From Phycicoccus sp. HDW14 (GTDB lineage Bacteria; Actinomycetota; Actinomycetes; Actinomycetales; Dermatophilaceae), in assembly GCF_011383005.1 (NCBI RefSeq), contig NZ_CP049935.1, forward strand, positions 434,001 to 498,000: 64,000 nucleotides of DNA, in the 5' to 3' direction. A model generated the notes under the pieces. It saw only the letters and a program-made list of their open reading frames with translations, had not been told where the DNA came from and ran no database searches. Shown here in pieces: positions 1-10,209 of the stretch (positions are counted from its first letter, which is position 1; every line of letters starts with the position of its first letter). The translations under genes and the position numbers were made by a program.

Positions 1-1
1 G

Positions 2-577
2 GACCGTCAGGCGCCGGCAATCGATGAAGTCACGTTCACCGTCTTCGAAGAGATCCTGTTCGGCTGGCCACGAGGTGCTCACGTTCGAGAGGATGCGACA
101 GTGAACGCGCTCGACGAGCCGACGACCCGACTCGTCGAGCGGCAGGGACCACAGACGCGCCTGCGAGTGGTTCGCGGCGTCGGTACACCCGATGGGTCAC
201 GTAGACCCGGATGGCTGCACGGCGAGTGGGCTGGCCGGGTCGGGCACCCATCCTCGTACGGCCTCCTCGGCGGCACACGCGCGCAGGCGTCCTCGATCCG
301 AGTTGCAGAATCGGGAGCCACGTTTCGCGATTCGTTGGCCGGGGCGAGTGACGACGTGCGCTGGGGACTGGAGCAGGGCTACGAGCCAGCCATCATGGCT
401 GCACTGGGCGCGCAGCTCCAGCCCGTTCTGATCACCACGGCCGCCCACGGCTCGCTCGGCTCTTCCCCTCACGTCTTCGGTTGTCTTGCGCGGCTGCTCA
501 GCGCCCTCTTGGCGACGGACCTACCGTCAGAGGACAACGACCTCTGGCGAATGGTCGACCGCGCGTGGAACCCGTAG
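2..577 (+). CDS. Unidentified protein, 5' end outside the window
   Basis: The reading frame is open from the first bases of the window to a TAG at 575-577, giving at least 191 residues, so the true start lies upstream; the internal GTG at 101 is only one possible start. I do not recognise the family. The C-terminal third looks like a folded protein (a run containing TTAAHGSLGSS followed by a leucine-rich helix and a DNDLWRMVDRAW ending), with no signal peptide, membrane segment or known motif in the visible part. Base composition is a little lower in GC and codon use less strict than in adnA/adnB downstream, which may mean it is accessory. It is separated from the next gene, on the other strand, by about 110 bases in which I see nothing recognisable. 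Confidence 0.5.
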   Translation, partial: DRQAPAIDEVTFTVFEEILFGWPRGAHVREDATVNALDEPTTRLVERQGPQTRLRVVRGVGTPDGSRRPGWLHGEWAGRVGHPSSYGLLGGTRAQASSIRVAESGATFRDSLAGASDDVRWGLEQGYEPAIMAALGAQLQPVLITTAAHGSLGSSPHVFGCLARLLSALLATDLPSEDNDLWRMVDRAWNP

Positions 578-686
578 AGTCCGCTACGAAGGGGACATGT
601 CCTCCGCCGACGCGACCAGCCCCGAGTGACGGCGCCGGCTGACCGCACCCACTTCCACCCGTTTGCTCGCGGACTGGGCGCCGACG

Positions 687-1070
687 TCAGGGTGCGGAGC
701 ACGCGGGGTAGCCGCCGACCCGATCGTCGAAACAGGCGCCGTCGACGACCTCGCGGGTGCCGAGGGGCTCATCCAGGGTGGCGGAGACGCGGTAGGTGAC
801 GCCCATGTCGTTGCACCCGGTCGGGAACTCCCACGCCCGGACGGTGAGCACCACCCGGGTCGCCTCCTCCGTGACCTCGAGCCGCGACCCGTCCTGGCAG
901 TCGCTTCCCGTGTAGGTGACGTCGACCCGGGACCCGTCGACGGCGAACGACGTCACGGGGGTCGGTTCGCCACGGCGCAGCTCGAGCCACCACAGCACGG
1001 CGAGGGCGAGGAGCAGCAGCGGTGCGACCACCGCCACCCATCGTCGCCGGCTCCTCACGAAGGCCAGCAT
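687..1070 (-). CDS. Small membrane-anchored hypothetical protein
   Basis: This encodes about 127 residues. An arginine-rich N-terminus (RSRRR) is followed by one hydrophobic segment at roughly residues 11-30 ending in LWWLELRRG, and then about 95 polar residues with four cysteines (DCQDG, GCND, GACF, YPACS) that could form disulfides outside the membrane. That topology suggests a single-pass protein with an exported domain; the function is unknown. I chose the ATG at 1070; an in-frame GTG two codons earlier at 1076 is possible. It is divergent from adnA, whose start lies about 80 bases away. Confidence 0.6.
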   Translation of the reverse strand: MLAFVRSRRRWVAVVAPLLLLALAVLWWLELRRGEPTPVTSFAVDGSRVDVTYTGSDCQDGSRLEVTEEATRVVLTVRAWEFPTGCNDMGVTYRVSATLDEPLGTREVVDGACFDDRVGGYPACSAP

Positions 1071-1150
1071 CCCCACATCGACTCGCGCGTGTCGAGCGAG
1101 GCGGCGGGGTCGTGGGCCCGGGTGTCACCTCGACGTGGTGGAATCGCGGC

Positions 1151-4100
1151 GTGCTCGTCCTCCGTCGTCCCGCGCCCGGTTCGGCGGCGGCCCCGCACCT
1201 CGACGCGGCCCAGCAGGCGGCCGTCGACGCGCAGGCGCCGGTCGTGCGGGTGCTCGGCGCCCCCGGCACGGGCACCAGCACGGTGGCCGTCGAGCGGGTG
1301 GTCCGGGCGGTGACGCACGACGGCGCGCCGGCCGACGGCTGCCTCCTCCTCGCGCCCACCCGGCTGGCCGCCGCCCGCCTGCGCGACCTCGTCACGGTGC
1401 GTCTCGGCGGGACGACGACCACCCCGCTGGCCCGCACCCATCAGTCCGTCGGCTTCGGGCTGCTGCGCGAGGCCGCGGCGCTCGAGGGCGGCGACACCCC
1501 ACGGCTGCTCAGCGGGCCCGAGCAGGACGTCATCCTCCGAGAGCTCCTCGCCGGGCACGCCGCGGGTGACACCCCGGCGCCGCCCTGGCCGGAGTCCGTG
1601 CGGCTCGCCCTCCCGACCCGGGGGTTCCGCGCCGAGCTGCGCGACCTGCTGATGCGCGCCCTCGAGCTCGGCCTGACCCCCGCCGACCTCGAGGCCCTCG
1701 CCGCCGCGCACGACCGGCCCGAGTGGGTCGCCGGCGCCGCCGTCCTGCGCGAGTACGAGGACGTCACCGCCCTCGGGGCGCCGGGCGCCTTCGACCCCGC
1801 CGCCATCCTCACCGCCGCCGCCGACCTGCTCGAGACGGACGACGAGGCGCTCGACCGGCTGCGCGCCCGGCTGCGGCTCGTCGTCGTCGACGACGCCCAG
1901 GAGCTGACGCCCGCCGCCCGCCGCCTCCTCGAGGTCGTCACGTCCGGCACCGGCGCCCCCCTCGTCCTCACCGGCGACCCCGACGCCGCCACGCAGACCT
2001 TTCGTGGCGCCGACCCGCGCCTGTTCGTCACGGCTTGGCCTGATGCCCCCACCCACGTCCTGCGCACCGGGTACCGCTGTGCCGGAACGGTGTCGGAGGC
2101 CACTCGCCGGGTCGTCGAGCACATCGGCGTCGTCGGCGGAGCCGCCCACCGCGCCCCCGACCCGGTCGGCGGCTCCGACCGGGCACAGCCCGCCCCGGTC
2201 GAGGCACACCTGCTGCGCACCGCCGCCCAGGAGGGTGCGTTCGTCGCCGGCCTGCTGCGCGAGGCCCACCTGCTGCACGGCGTCCCGTGGTCGCGGATGG
2301 CCGTCCTCGTCCGCGGGGGGTCGCGCACCGCCACCCTGCGGCGGTCGCTGCGCTCGGCCGGGGTCCCGCTCGACACCGCCGTCGCCGACCTGCCCGTCCG
2401 CGACGAGGTCGCCGTCCGTCCGCTGCTCGCCCTCCTCGGGTGCGCCCTCGAGGTGCAGGCCGGCGCCGAGGACCTCGACCCCGACGTCGTCGTCGACGCC
2501 CTCACCTCGCCCCTCGGCGGTGCCGACGCGGTCGGTCTGCGCCGACTGCGCCGGTCGCTGCGCCGGCTCGAGCTCGACTCCGGCGGAGGCCGGCCCAGCG
2601 ACGTCCTGCTCGCCGAGGCCGTGCTCACCCCGGCCGCCCTCGACCACGTCGGCCCCGAGGCGACGCCCGCGCGCCGGGTCCACCGCGTCCTCGCCGCCGC
2701 CGTCGAGGGGCTGCGCGACGGCGACGGCGTCGAGGAGGTGCTCTGGGCGATGTGGAGCGCCGCCGGCCTCGCCGCCCCCTGGCGCGAGTCGGCCCTGGCC
2801 GGCGGGCCGGCCGGTGCCCGTGCCGACCGCGACCTCGACGCCGTGCTCGGGTTGTTCGAGGCGGCCGCACGGTACGTCGACCGGCTGCCCGGCTCGACCC
2901 CCGCCGCGTTCCTCGAGCACCTGCTCTGTCAGGACGTCGCCGGCGACACCCTCGGCGCCCGGTCGGCCCGGGGCGAGTCGGTCGCCCTCCTGACGCCCGC
3001 CGCGGCCGCCGGCCTCGAGTGGGACCTCGTCGTCGTCTCCGGTGTGCAGGAAGGGGTCTGGCCCGATCTCCGGCTGCGCGGGTCACTGCTCGGCTCGGCC
3101 GACCTCGTCGACGCCGTGCTCGGGCGTGACACCTCGGCCCGGGCCGCCCGGGCGGTCGTGCGGCACGACGAGACCCGGCTCTTCCACGTCGCCGTCAGCC
3201 GGGCCCGGCAGCGGCTCGTCGTCACCGCGGTGCGCAGCGAGGACGAGCAGCCCTCGCCGTACCTCGACGTCGTCGACCCCCGGCCCGACGCCCGCCCCTT
3301 CACCGACGTGCCGCGGCCGATGACCCTCCCGGGCTCGTCGGCGAGCTGCGCCGCACCCTCCTGCACCCCGACCCCTCCCAGCGCGGGGCCGCCGTCACGA
3401 CGCTCGCCCGGCTGGCCCGCGACGGCGTCGCCGGCGCCGACCCGGCCCAGTGGTGGGCCCTGCGCGCCACCACCGACGACCGCCCCCGCCGCGCGCCCGA
3501 GGCGCCCGTGCGGGTCTCGCCGTCGATGGTCGACCGCTTCGGCCAGTGCGGCCTCCAGTGGGTGCTGCGGGCCAGCGGCGGCGACGGACCGTCGATGGGC
3601 GCCCAGGACATCGGCACGCTCGTGCACGAGATCGCCCACGACCTCGGCGACACCGACGCCGCCTCGTACGCGGCCGAGCTCGAACGCCGTTGGGGCAGGC
3701 TCGGGTTGCCGCCGGGATGGCTCTCCCGCCGAGACCTGGCCCGGGCCACCGCGATGACCGACCGGCTGGCCACCTACCACCGCGAGGCCGACGCCGGCGG
3801 CTGGCGTCGAGCGGCCTCCGAGCAGGCGATGCGCGTCGCGCTCGGCCGGGCCGTCGTCGGCGGCACCGTCGACCGCGTCGAGGTCGGCCCGAGCGGCGCG
3901 GTCCGGGTCGTCGACCTCAAGACCGGCTCGCGCAAGCCGACCAAGGACGACCTCGCCCGGCACGGCCAGCTCGGGGCCTACCAGCTCGCGGTCGAGGCCG
4001 GCGCCTTCGCCGAGCACGGCACGGGCTCCGGCGGCGCCGCCCTCCTCCAGCTCGGGAGGGCCGCCAACAAGACCACCACCCTCCAGGTCCAGATCCCCCT

Positions 4101-4263
4101 CGCCGACGACCCCGTCGACCCCGGGTGGGCCCGCGAGCTCCTCGAGCGCACCGCGGAGGGGATGGCAGCAGCCACCTTCACCGCCCTGCCGGCGCGCGAG
4201 GTCTGCGGCACCTGCCAGGTCAAGGACTCCTGCCCTGCCCAGCCGGAGGGGAGACGACTGTGA
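1151..4263 (+). CDS. adnA: AdnA-like helicase-nuclease subunit (one apparent frameshift)
   Basis: This is the likely first subunit of the AdnAB motor-nuclease that resects DNA double-strand breaks in actinobacteria. The N-terminal two thirds is a UvrD-like motor, with VVVDDAQEL as the B-type motif and VAVSRARQRLVV as motif VI. The C-terminal part is a RecB-family nuclease with GTLVHEIAHD, GTVDRVEV and VVDLKTG followed by QLGAYQ. Cysteines in FGQCG and CGTCQVKDSC (C-x2-C-x5-C) look like the Fe-S cluster of AddB-type nucleases. The A motif reads GAPGTGTST, with Thr where the ATP-binding Lys belongs. The frame changes near 3330 after MTLPG; restoring one base gives 1037 residues, the usual family size. 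The GTG start is at 1151. It overlaps adnB by four bases and is surely co-translated. Confidence 0.85.
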
Positions 4264-7200
4264 GCACCGTTGCCGCACACCGCTGGTCGGCCGTCGACCT
4301 GGCCCGCGCCCTCGGTCAGCCGTACGCGCCGACCCCCGAGCAGGCGGCCGTCATCGAGGCCCCCCTCAGCCCGCTCCTCGTCGTCGCCGGCGCAGGCTCC
4401 GGCAAGACCGAGACGATGGCCGCGCGCGTCGTCTGGCTCGTCGCCAACGGGCTCGTGCGCCCCGACGAGGTGCTCGGGCTGACCTTCACGCGCAAGGCCG
4501 CCGGCGAGCTCTCCGAGCGGCTCGCGGCCCGGCTGGCCACCCTCCGCGAGACGGGCCTGTGGACCCCCACCGCCGAGGACGGGGCCGCGGTCCTCGACGA
4601 CACCCCCACGGTCTCGACCTACCACGCGTACGCGGGGCGCATCGTGCGCGAGCACGGCCTGCGGCTCGGGGTCGAGCCCGAGAGCCGGCTGCTCACCGAG
4701 GCCGCGGCGTGGCAGTTCGCGCACGAGGCCGTCGTCGCCTGGGACGGGCCGATGGACGAGGTCGACAAGGCCGAGTCCACGGTCACCACGGCCGTCGTCG
4801 ACCTCGCCGGCGAGATGGCCGAGCACCTCGTCGAGCCCGGGCGGGTCGCCGAGCACCTCGCCGAGGTCGTCGGCGCCCTCGAGGCCCTCACGAAGCCGGA
4901 CGGCTCCCGCAAGCGCGCGAACCCGATGCGCGAGACCGTGGGCGTGCTGCGCCAGCGGGCCGCCGTCGTCCCCCTCGTCGAGGCCTACCACCGGCTCAAG
5001 CGGTCGCGCGACGCGATGGACTTCGCCGACCAGATGGCCCTCGCCGCCCGGCTCGCCACGACCGTGCCGCAGGTGGGCTCGGCCGAGCGGCAGCGCTTCC
5101 GGGCCGTCTTCCTCGACGAGTTCCAGGACACCTCCGAGGCCCAGCTGCAGCTGCTGCGCGCGCTCTTCGTCGCCGAGGGCGAACCGGTCCCGGTCACCGC
5201 CGTCGGTGACCCGCACCAGTCGATCTACGGATGGCGGGGCGCCTCGTCCACCACGCTCGACCGCTTCCGCACCGACTTCCGCGACCCCGAGCCCGCCCGG
5301 GTCCTGCACCTCTCCACGAGCTGGCGCAACGACCGCGCCGTCCTCGCCGCGGCCAACGTCGTGGCCGGGCCGCTGGCCGCCACCTCGCGCGTCGAGGTCC
5401 GCGAGCTCACCGAGCGGGTCGGCGCCGGCCCGGGGCACGTCTCGGTCGCGCGCCTCCCCACGCTGGAGGACGAGGCCCGCCACGTCGTCGACTGGGTCAC
5501 GCGCCGGATGGCCCGGCCCGGGCGCTCGACGGCAGCGGTGCTGTGCCGCAAGCGTTCCCAGTTCGACCCCGTCGTCGACGCGCTCGAGGCGGCGGGCGTG
5601 CCGTTCGAGGTCGTCGGCCTCGGCGGGCTGCTGCACACCCCCGAGGTCGCCGACCTCGTCGCCCTCCTCCACGTCGTCCAGGACCCCACCCGTGGCGACC
5701 GGCTGATGCGCCTGCTCACCGGGCCGTCGTGCCGGCTCGGGGCCGCCGACCTCGACGGGCTGGGGGAGTGGTCGCGCGTGCGGCAGAACATCCGCCGTCC
5801 CGGGCGCGGCGCCGACCTCGCGCCGGACGCCAGCGAGCGGGCGAGCATCGTCGAGGCCCTCGACGACCTGCCGCCGGCCGCCTGGGTCGGCGACGAGGGC
5901 CAGCGCCTCTCGCCGGTCGCGCTGACCCGCCTCGAGGGGCTGGGTCGGGCGGTCCGCCGGCTGCGCTCGCTCACCGGCCTCGGGCTCCCGGAGCTCGTCG
6001 CCGAGGCGGAGGTCGCGCTCGGGCTCGACATCGAGGTCCTCGCGCGCCCCGGGTACAGCCCCGGTGCCGCCCGGGCCCACCTCGACGCCTTCGCCGACGT
6101 CGCCGGCACCTTCGGGGCCAGCGCCGACCGCGCCTCCCTCGGCGGCTTCCTCGCCTGGCTCGAGGCGGCGGTCGACGAGGAGCGCGGGCTCGACCTCGGC
6201 TGGGTCGAGGCCCGCCCCGACGCCGTGCAGGTGATGACCGTGCACGCGGCCAAGGGGCTGGAGTGGGACGTCGTCGCCGTGCCGGGGCTCGTGGAGTCCT
6301 CGTTCCCGGCGCACTCGGCGACGCAGGGCAAGGTCGTCGGCGACGGCTGGGGCCACGCCGAACCGAACGACAAGGGATGGCTCGTCGGCCTGGCGACGCT
6401 GCCCTACGACCTGCGCGGCGACCGCGCCGGCCTCCCGCGCTTCGGCTGGGGCGACCCCCACGACTGGGACTCGGTGCAGGAGGCGCACGAACGCTTCACC
6501 CGGGCCGTGGCCGAGCACGGGGTCGCCGAGGAGCGCCGGCTGGCCTACGTGGCGACGACCCGGGCCCGCACCGACCTGCTGCTCACCGCCCACGTGTGGG
6601 GGTCGGCCTCGACCCCGCGCATCACCTCCCGCTTCCTCGAGGAGGTGCGGGCCGGTGCCGGTGTCGCGCCGGGGCCGTGGGTCGACCTGCCGCCCGTCGA
6701 GGAGGGCGCGCCCCAGAACCCCGGACGGCCGAGACCGCCGCCGTCCCGTGGCCCACCCCCGACCACCTCGAGCGGCGCGAGCGGCTGCTCGCACCCGCCC
6801 GGGTCGTGGCCGAGGCCGCCGCCGCTCCTTCCGCTGAACCTGCCGCCGAGGGTGCGCCGGGGCCGTGGGACGCCGAGGTGACGATGCTCCTCGACGAGCG
6901 GGCCCGGCGAGGCTCGGGCGCCGACGTCGACGTGCCGCTGCCGTCCCACCTGTCGACCTCCGCGCTCGTCGCGCTCGCCGAGGACGCCGAGGCGTTCACG
7001 AGCCGCCTGCGCCGTCCCATGCCCCAGCCTCCGGCCCTCGCAGCCCGCCGCGGCACGGCCTTCCACGCCTGGGTCGAGGAGCACTTCGCCCGGGCGGCCA
7101 TCGTCGACGTCGACGCCCTGCCCGGGTCCGCCGACGACGACCCGGGCGAGGGCGACCTCGAGGCCCTCCGCGCGGCCTTCCTCGCCTCGCCGTGGGCGGC

Positions 7201-7534
7201 GATGACCCCGGCCGAGGTCGAGACGAGCGTCGAGACGGTCATCGACGGGATCGCCGTGCGCGGCCGCATCGACGCCGTGTTCGAGGAGCGCGACGCCGGG
7301 GGTGAGCCGGTGTGGACGGTCGTCGACTGGAAGACCGGGCACCCGGCCACCGGGGAGCGCGCCCGGGCCCGGGCCCTGCAGCTGGCCGCCTACCGGCTGG
7401 CCTGGGCGCGGCTGCGCGGCGTGGAGCCCGAGCGGGTGCGCGGCGCGTTCTTCCACGCGGCGACGGGCGAGACGACCTGGCCCGAGCTGCCGGGGGAGGA
7501 CGAGGTCAGCCGAGTCCTCGGTGCGGCTCGCTGA
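4260..7534 (+). CDS. adnB: AdnB-like helicase-nuclease subunit (one apparent frameshift)
   Basis: This is the partner of AdnA and, in the family, the main motor that moves 3'-5' along single-stranded DNA. All superfamily 1 motifs are intact: Walker A GAGSGKTET, Walker B FLDEFQDTS, motif III GDPHQSIYGWRGAS, motif [12 protein letters not shown] and motif VI YVATTRARTDLL. The C-terminal nuclease has GTAFHAWVEEHF, GRIDAVFE, VVDWKTG and QLAAYR, a complete RecB-type active site. The frame changes near 6712 in a CCCC run after EEGAP; restoring one base gives 1091 residues, the expected length. The GTG at 4260 overlaps the adnA stop as GTGA. Its 3' end overlaps the convergent phosphotransferase gene by 29 bases. 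Confidence 0.87.
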
Positions 7535-8842
7535 CGTCGCCCTCGGGGGCCACCGCCTCGTCGGTGTCGATCTCGAGCCAGGCCGGGGGCTCCGGCCGGC
7601 GGGAGGCCGCCTGCACGGGCACCTCGGTGGTCTCGACCGACCACTCGTCGTCCGAGTCGGCGTCGGCGTCCGCGTCCGAGTCGCCGTCCGCGTCGTCCGG
7701 GGCCGGTGACGTCGCCTCGAGCTCCTCGGCCGCCTCGTCGCCCGCCGGCTCCGCCTCGTCGCGCGCCGGCTCCGGCGAGCCGGCGCCGGCCACCTCGGGC
7801 AGCGGCTCGTCCTCGTCGTCGTCGTCGACCACGAGGGCCGGCGGCGGGGTCGGGCGGGTGCGCATCGCGACGGGGGCCAGCGAGGTGCGCCGGTAGTCGT
7901 CGTCGCCGGCGTCCTCGGCCAGGTGCACCTCGTCGTCGAGACGGCGCAGCTGGGTGGCGAGCACCTCGACGGCGGCGACGTCCTTGCGGGCCAGGGCATG
8001 CATGAGCCGGGTGAGCATCCCCAGCTCGGCGCACAGCCGGGCCCGCACGAGCAGGTTGGCGTCCGGCCGTTCGACGCGGGCGTGGGCGTAGGCCTCGAGC
8101 ACGGTTTCGACGGCCGCGGGCTCGGCGTCGGCGACGAGGGCCGCGAAGTCGTCGGCGGGATCGGCGACCTTCGCGTCCTCCCAGCCGGTGACCGCCTTGA
8201 TGCGCCCGGTCGAGGCGTCGCGCTCGTCGTCGAAGACCGCGAGCACCTCCTCGCCGGTGAGGTCGCCGTGGGTGGGGACGGCCGCGAAGCGCCACAGCGT
8301 GACGTCCTCGAGCGCCTTCTCCCAGCGGGTCAGCAGGCTGGTCGGCACGCGGCCGGTCTCGGCGGCCCGGTCGAGCTCGGCGAGCCGGCGGGTCCGGTAG
8401 GCGTCGGCGTCGTACGTCGGGAGGCCGGCCTCCTCGAAGAGCGCGGGGTCGGTGTTGTGCAGGGCGGCCAGCGCGCGCCCGAGCTCGGCGGCCAGGCCGG
8501 GGCCGGGCGGCAGGGCGGCGAGCTCGAGGGGTGCCCGGGCAGGAACGGGTAGACGGCGGCGCGGCCACCGGCCTCGAGGGCCACGAAGCCCTTGGGCGCG
8601 GGGACGGCGAACGGCAGCCGCCGCGCCAGCAGGCCGAGCAGCGCGACCGCGCGGTCCATCTCGGCGCCCGCGACGTCGGTGCGCGGCGCCCGCACGACCC
8701 AGCGGCGGTGCTCCTGGTCCTGGACGAAGGCGACGTCGAAGGACTGGCCCGGCAGGGTCGGCAGGGCCTCGACGCTCACCGGGTCGAGGCCCGGCACGGC
8801 AGCACTGGCCAGCGCCGCGAGGAAGGAGGGGCTGCGGTCCAC
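7506..8842 (-). CDS. Phosphotransferase-like protein with acidic C-terminal tail (one apparent frameshift)
   Basis: About residues 1-290 resemble the aminoglycoside/macrolide phosphotransferase (APH, kinase-like) fold: WVVRAP for the N-lobe Lys region replaced by Arg, a hinge around AVYPFLPGHP, catalytic-loop HGDL and a DFG-equivalent region reading GWEDAKVADPADDFA. The Asn expected five residues after the catalytic Asp is not obvious in HGDLTGEEVL, so activity is uncertain. The last 120 residues are a low-complexity acidic tail rich in Asp, Glu, Ala and Pro. The frame changes near 8529 in a GGGG run (plus strand); the corrected protein has 445 residues. The GTG start at 8842 is 6 bases after a -10 box and faces nudC across 41 bases. 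A resistance role is not supported. Confidence 0.7.
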
Positions 8843-8848
8843 GCCCCC

Positions 8849-8854
8849 ACGGTA
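8849..8854 (-). promoter_or_regulatory. -10 box of the phosphotransferase-like gene
   Basis: On the minus strand this reads TACCGT and ends 6 bases before the GTG at 8842, the spacing of a leaderless transcript. I see no convincing -35 box. Confidence 0.45.
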
Positions 8855-8870
8855 GGCGGTGTCCGCCGCC

Positions 8871-8876
8871 TAGGCT
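8871..8876 (+). promoter_or_regulatory. -10 box of nudC
   Basis: TAGGCT lies 7 bases before the GTG start of nudC, so transcription probably begins at or within a base or two of the start codon. It forms a divergent pair with the -10 box at 8849-8854. Confidence 0.5.
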
Positions 8877-8883
8877 GGGACCC

Positions 8884-9819
8884 GTGCCCCGAGCCGACCA
8901 TTCTCTTCCCGAGGTCGCCCTGACCCGACGCCCGATGGACCGCCGCGGCGACCTGCGCTCCGACTCCGCCCTGCTCACCCGGCTGCTCGCCGACCCCGCC
9001 ACCCGCGTGTTCCGGCTGCGCGGCGACGCGGCCGAGGTCGTCGAGGACGGGCACGGCGGCCTGCGCGTCGTCCTCGGTGCTCCCGTGCCCGCCGACGCCG
9101 ACCACCTCGTCGTCTACCTCGGGGAGTCGGGGGGCGTGCACCACCTCGGGGTGGCCGAGGACCTGCCCGACGGCGGGGCCCCGCCCGAGGGGATGCGCAC
9201 CCTGCGCCAGGTCGGTGCCCGGGTCGACGACATCGGGGCCTCGGTGTTCGCGACGACGCTGGCGCTGGCCAACTGGCACCGGGCACACGGGTTCTGCCCG
9301 CGCTGCGGGGGGCCGACCGTGCCGGTGCTGGCCGGCTGGGTGCGCCGCTGCCGGGCCGACGACAGCGAGCACTACCCGCGCACCGACGTCGCCGTCATCA
9401 TGGCCGTCGTCGACGACGCCGACCGCATCCTCCTGGCCCGCGGTCGGGGGTTCACCTCGCGGGGGATGTCGGTGCTGGCCGGCTTCGTCGAGCCGGGGGA
9501 GACCCTCGCCGCCGCGGTGGCGCGCGAGGTGTTCGAGGAGGTCGGGGTCGAGGTCACCGACGTCACCTACCTCGGCGACCAGCCGTGGCCGTTCCCGTCC
9601 TCGCTCATGGTGGGCTTCACGGCCCGGGCGCTGGGGACGCGGCTGCGCCTCCAGGAGTCCGAGATCGCCGAGGCGCGGTGGTTCAGCCGCGAGGAGCTGG
9701 TCGCCGCGATCGCCGACGGCTCGCTCGTGGTGCCCGGGGGGATCAGCATCGCCCGGCGCATCGTCGAGCACTGGTTCGGCGGGCCGGTCGAGGCCCCCGA
9801 GGTCGCGTCGCTGCGCTGA
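8884..9819 (+). CDS. nudC: NADH pyrophosphatase / NAD-capped RNA hydrolase NudC
   Basis: This Nudix hydrolase cleaves NADH to NMNH and AMP and, in characterised NudC proteins, removes NAD caps from RNA. The Nudix box is clear (GFVEPGETL...REVFEEVGVEV), and the NudC signature appears as DQPWPFPSSLM. A zinc site begins with CPRCGG; the second half reads RRCRAD, so the fourth classical Cys is missing. The protein has 311 residues, normal for the family. The GTG start was chosen because TAGGCT sits 7 bases upstream and no ribosome binding site is seen. Its neighbours, adnAB, mrx1 and uvrD2, are the same as in mycobacteria. Confidence 0.92.
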   Translation: MPRADHSLPEVALTRRPMDRRGDLRSDSALLTRLLADPATRVFRLRGDAAEVVEDGHGGLRVVLGAPVPADADHLVVYLGESGGVHHLGVAEDLPDGGAPPEGMRTLRQVGARVDDIGASVFATTLALANWHRAHGFCPRCGGPTVPVLAGWVRRCRADDSEHYPRTDVAVIMAVVDDADRILLARGRGFTSRGMSVLAGFVEPGETLAAAVAREVFEEVGVEVTDVTYLGDQPWPFPSSLMVGFTARALGTRLRLQESEIAEARWFSREELVAAIADGSLVVPGGISIARRIVEHWFGGPVEAPEVASLR

Positions 9820-9835
9820 GGCGGCGCGCTCGGCC

Positions 9836-10096
9836 TCAGGCCAGGCGCTCGCGGACCTCGGCCACCGACGGGTTCGTCGCGGCCGAGCCGTCGGGGAAGA
9901 GCACGGTCGGCACGGTCTGGTTGCCGCCGTTGACGAGCATCACGTAGTCGGCGGCGTCGGGCTTGCGCTCGATGTCGACCTCGGTGAAGGCGATGCCCTC
10001 GCGCTCGAGCTGGGACCTCAGGCGCCGGCAGTAGCCGCACCACGTCGTCGAGAACATCGTCACGGTGCCGGCGGCGGGCAGGGCGGGGGTGCTCAT
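9836..10096 (-). CDS. mrx1: Mycoredoxin (glutaredoxin-like, mycothiol-dependent)
   Basis: This small cytosolic thiol-disulfide oxidoreductase of 86 residues reduces protein-mycothiol mixed disulfides. The thioredoxin fold begins with [12 protein letters not shown], where CGYC is the active site, and contains the cis-Pro segment TVPTVLF and the following DG of glutaredoxins. The ATG at 10096 is preferred over the longer frame starting at 10174 because the extra residues are Pro-rich and out of character. It is convergent with nudC (16 bases apart) and divergent from uvrD2, as in M. tuberculosis, where Rv3198A encodes Mrx1. Confidence 0.9.
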   Translation of the reverse strand: MSTPALPAAGTVTMFSTTWCGYCRRLRSQLEREGIAFTEVDIERKPDAADYVMLVNGGNQTVPTVLFPDGSAATNPSVAEVRERLA

Positions 10097-10196
10097 GGCC
10101 TGGTCAACAGCGCGGGGGCCGGAGGGCTTCCCGGGCGCCGGCGCCGGCCGTCCACAGGGCGGCCGCCCGGCCACGGACGCCGTCGGTGCCGCGACC

Positions 10197-10202
10197 TAGG
10201 AT
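10197..10202 (+). promoter_or_regulatory. -10 box of uvrD2
   Basis: TAGGAT lies 7 bases before the ATG of uvrD2 and no ribosome binding site precedes that ATG, which points to a leaderless mRNA. Confidence 0.5.
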
Positions 10203-10209
10203 CGACCCG

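Noticed and set aside
3327..3335. Programmed ribosomal frameshifting in adnA and the other split genes
   Set aside because: No slippery heptamer or consistent stimulatory structure is present, and the same one-base loss recurs in 16 unrelated genes.
3978..6794. Very long open frames on the strand opposite to adnA/adnB (also 1055-2920 and 21387-23669)
   Set aside because: They arise from the extreme GC content, have low-complexity Gly/Arg/Val/Glu-rich products without motifs and lie over genes with full sets of conserved motifs.
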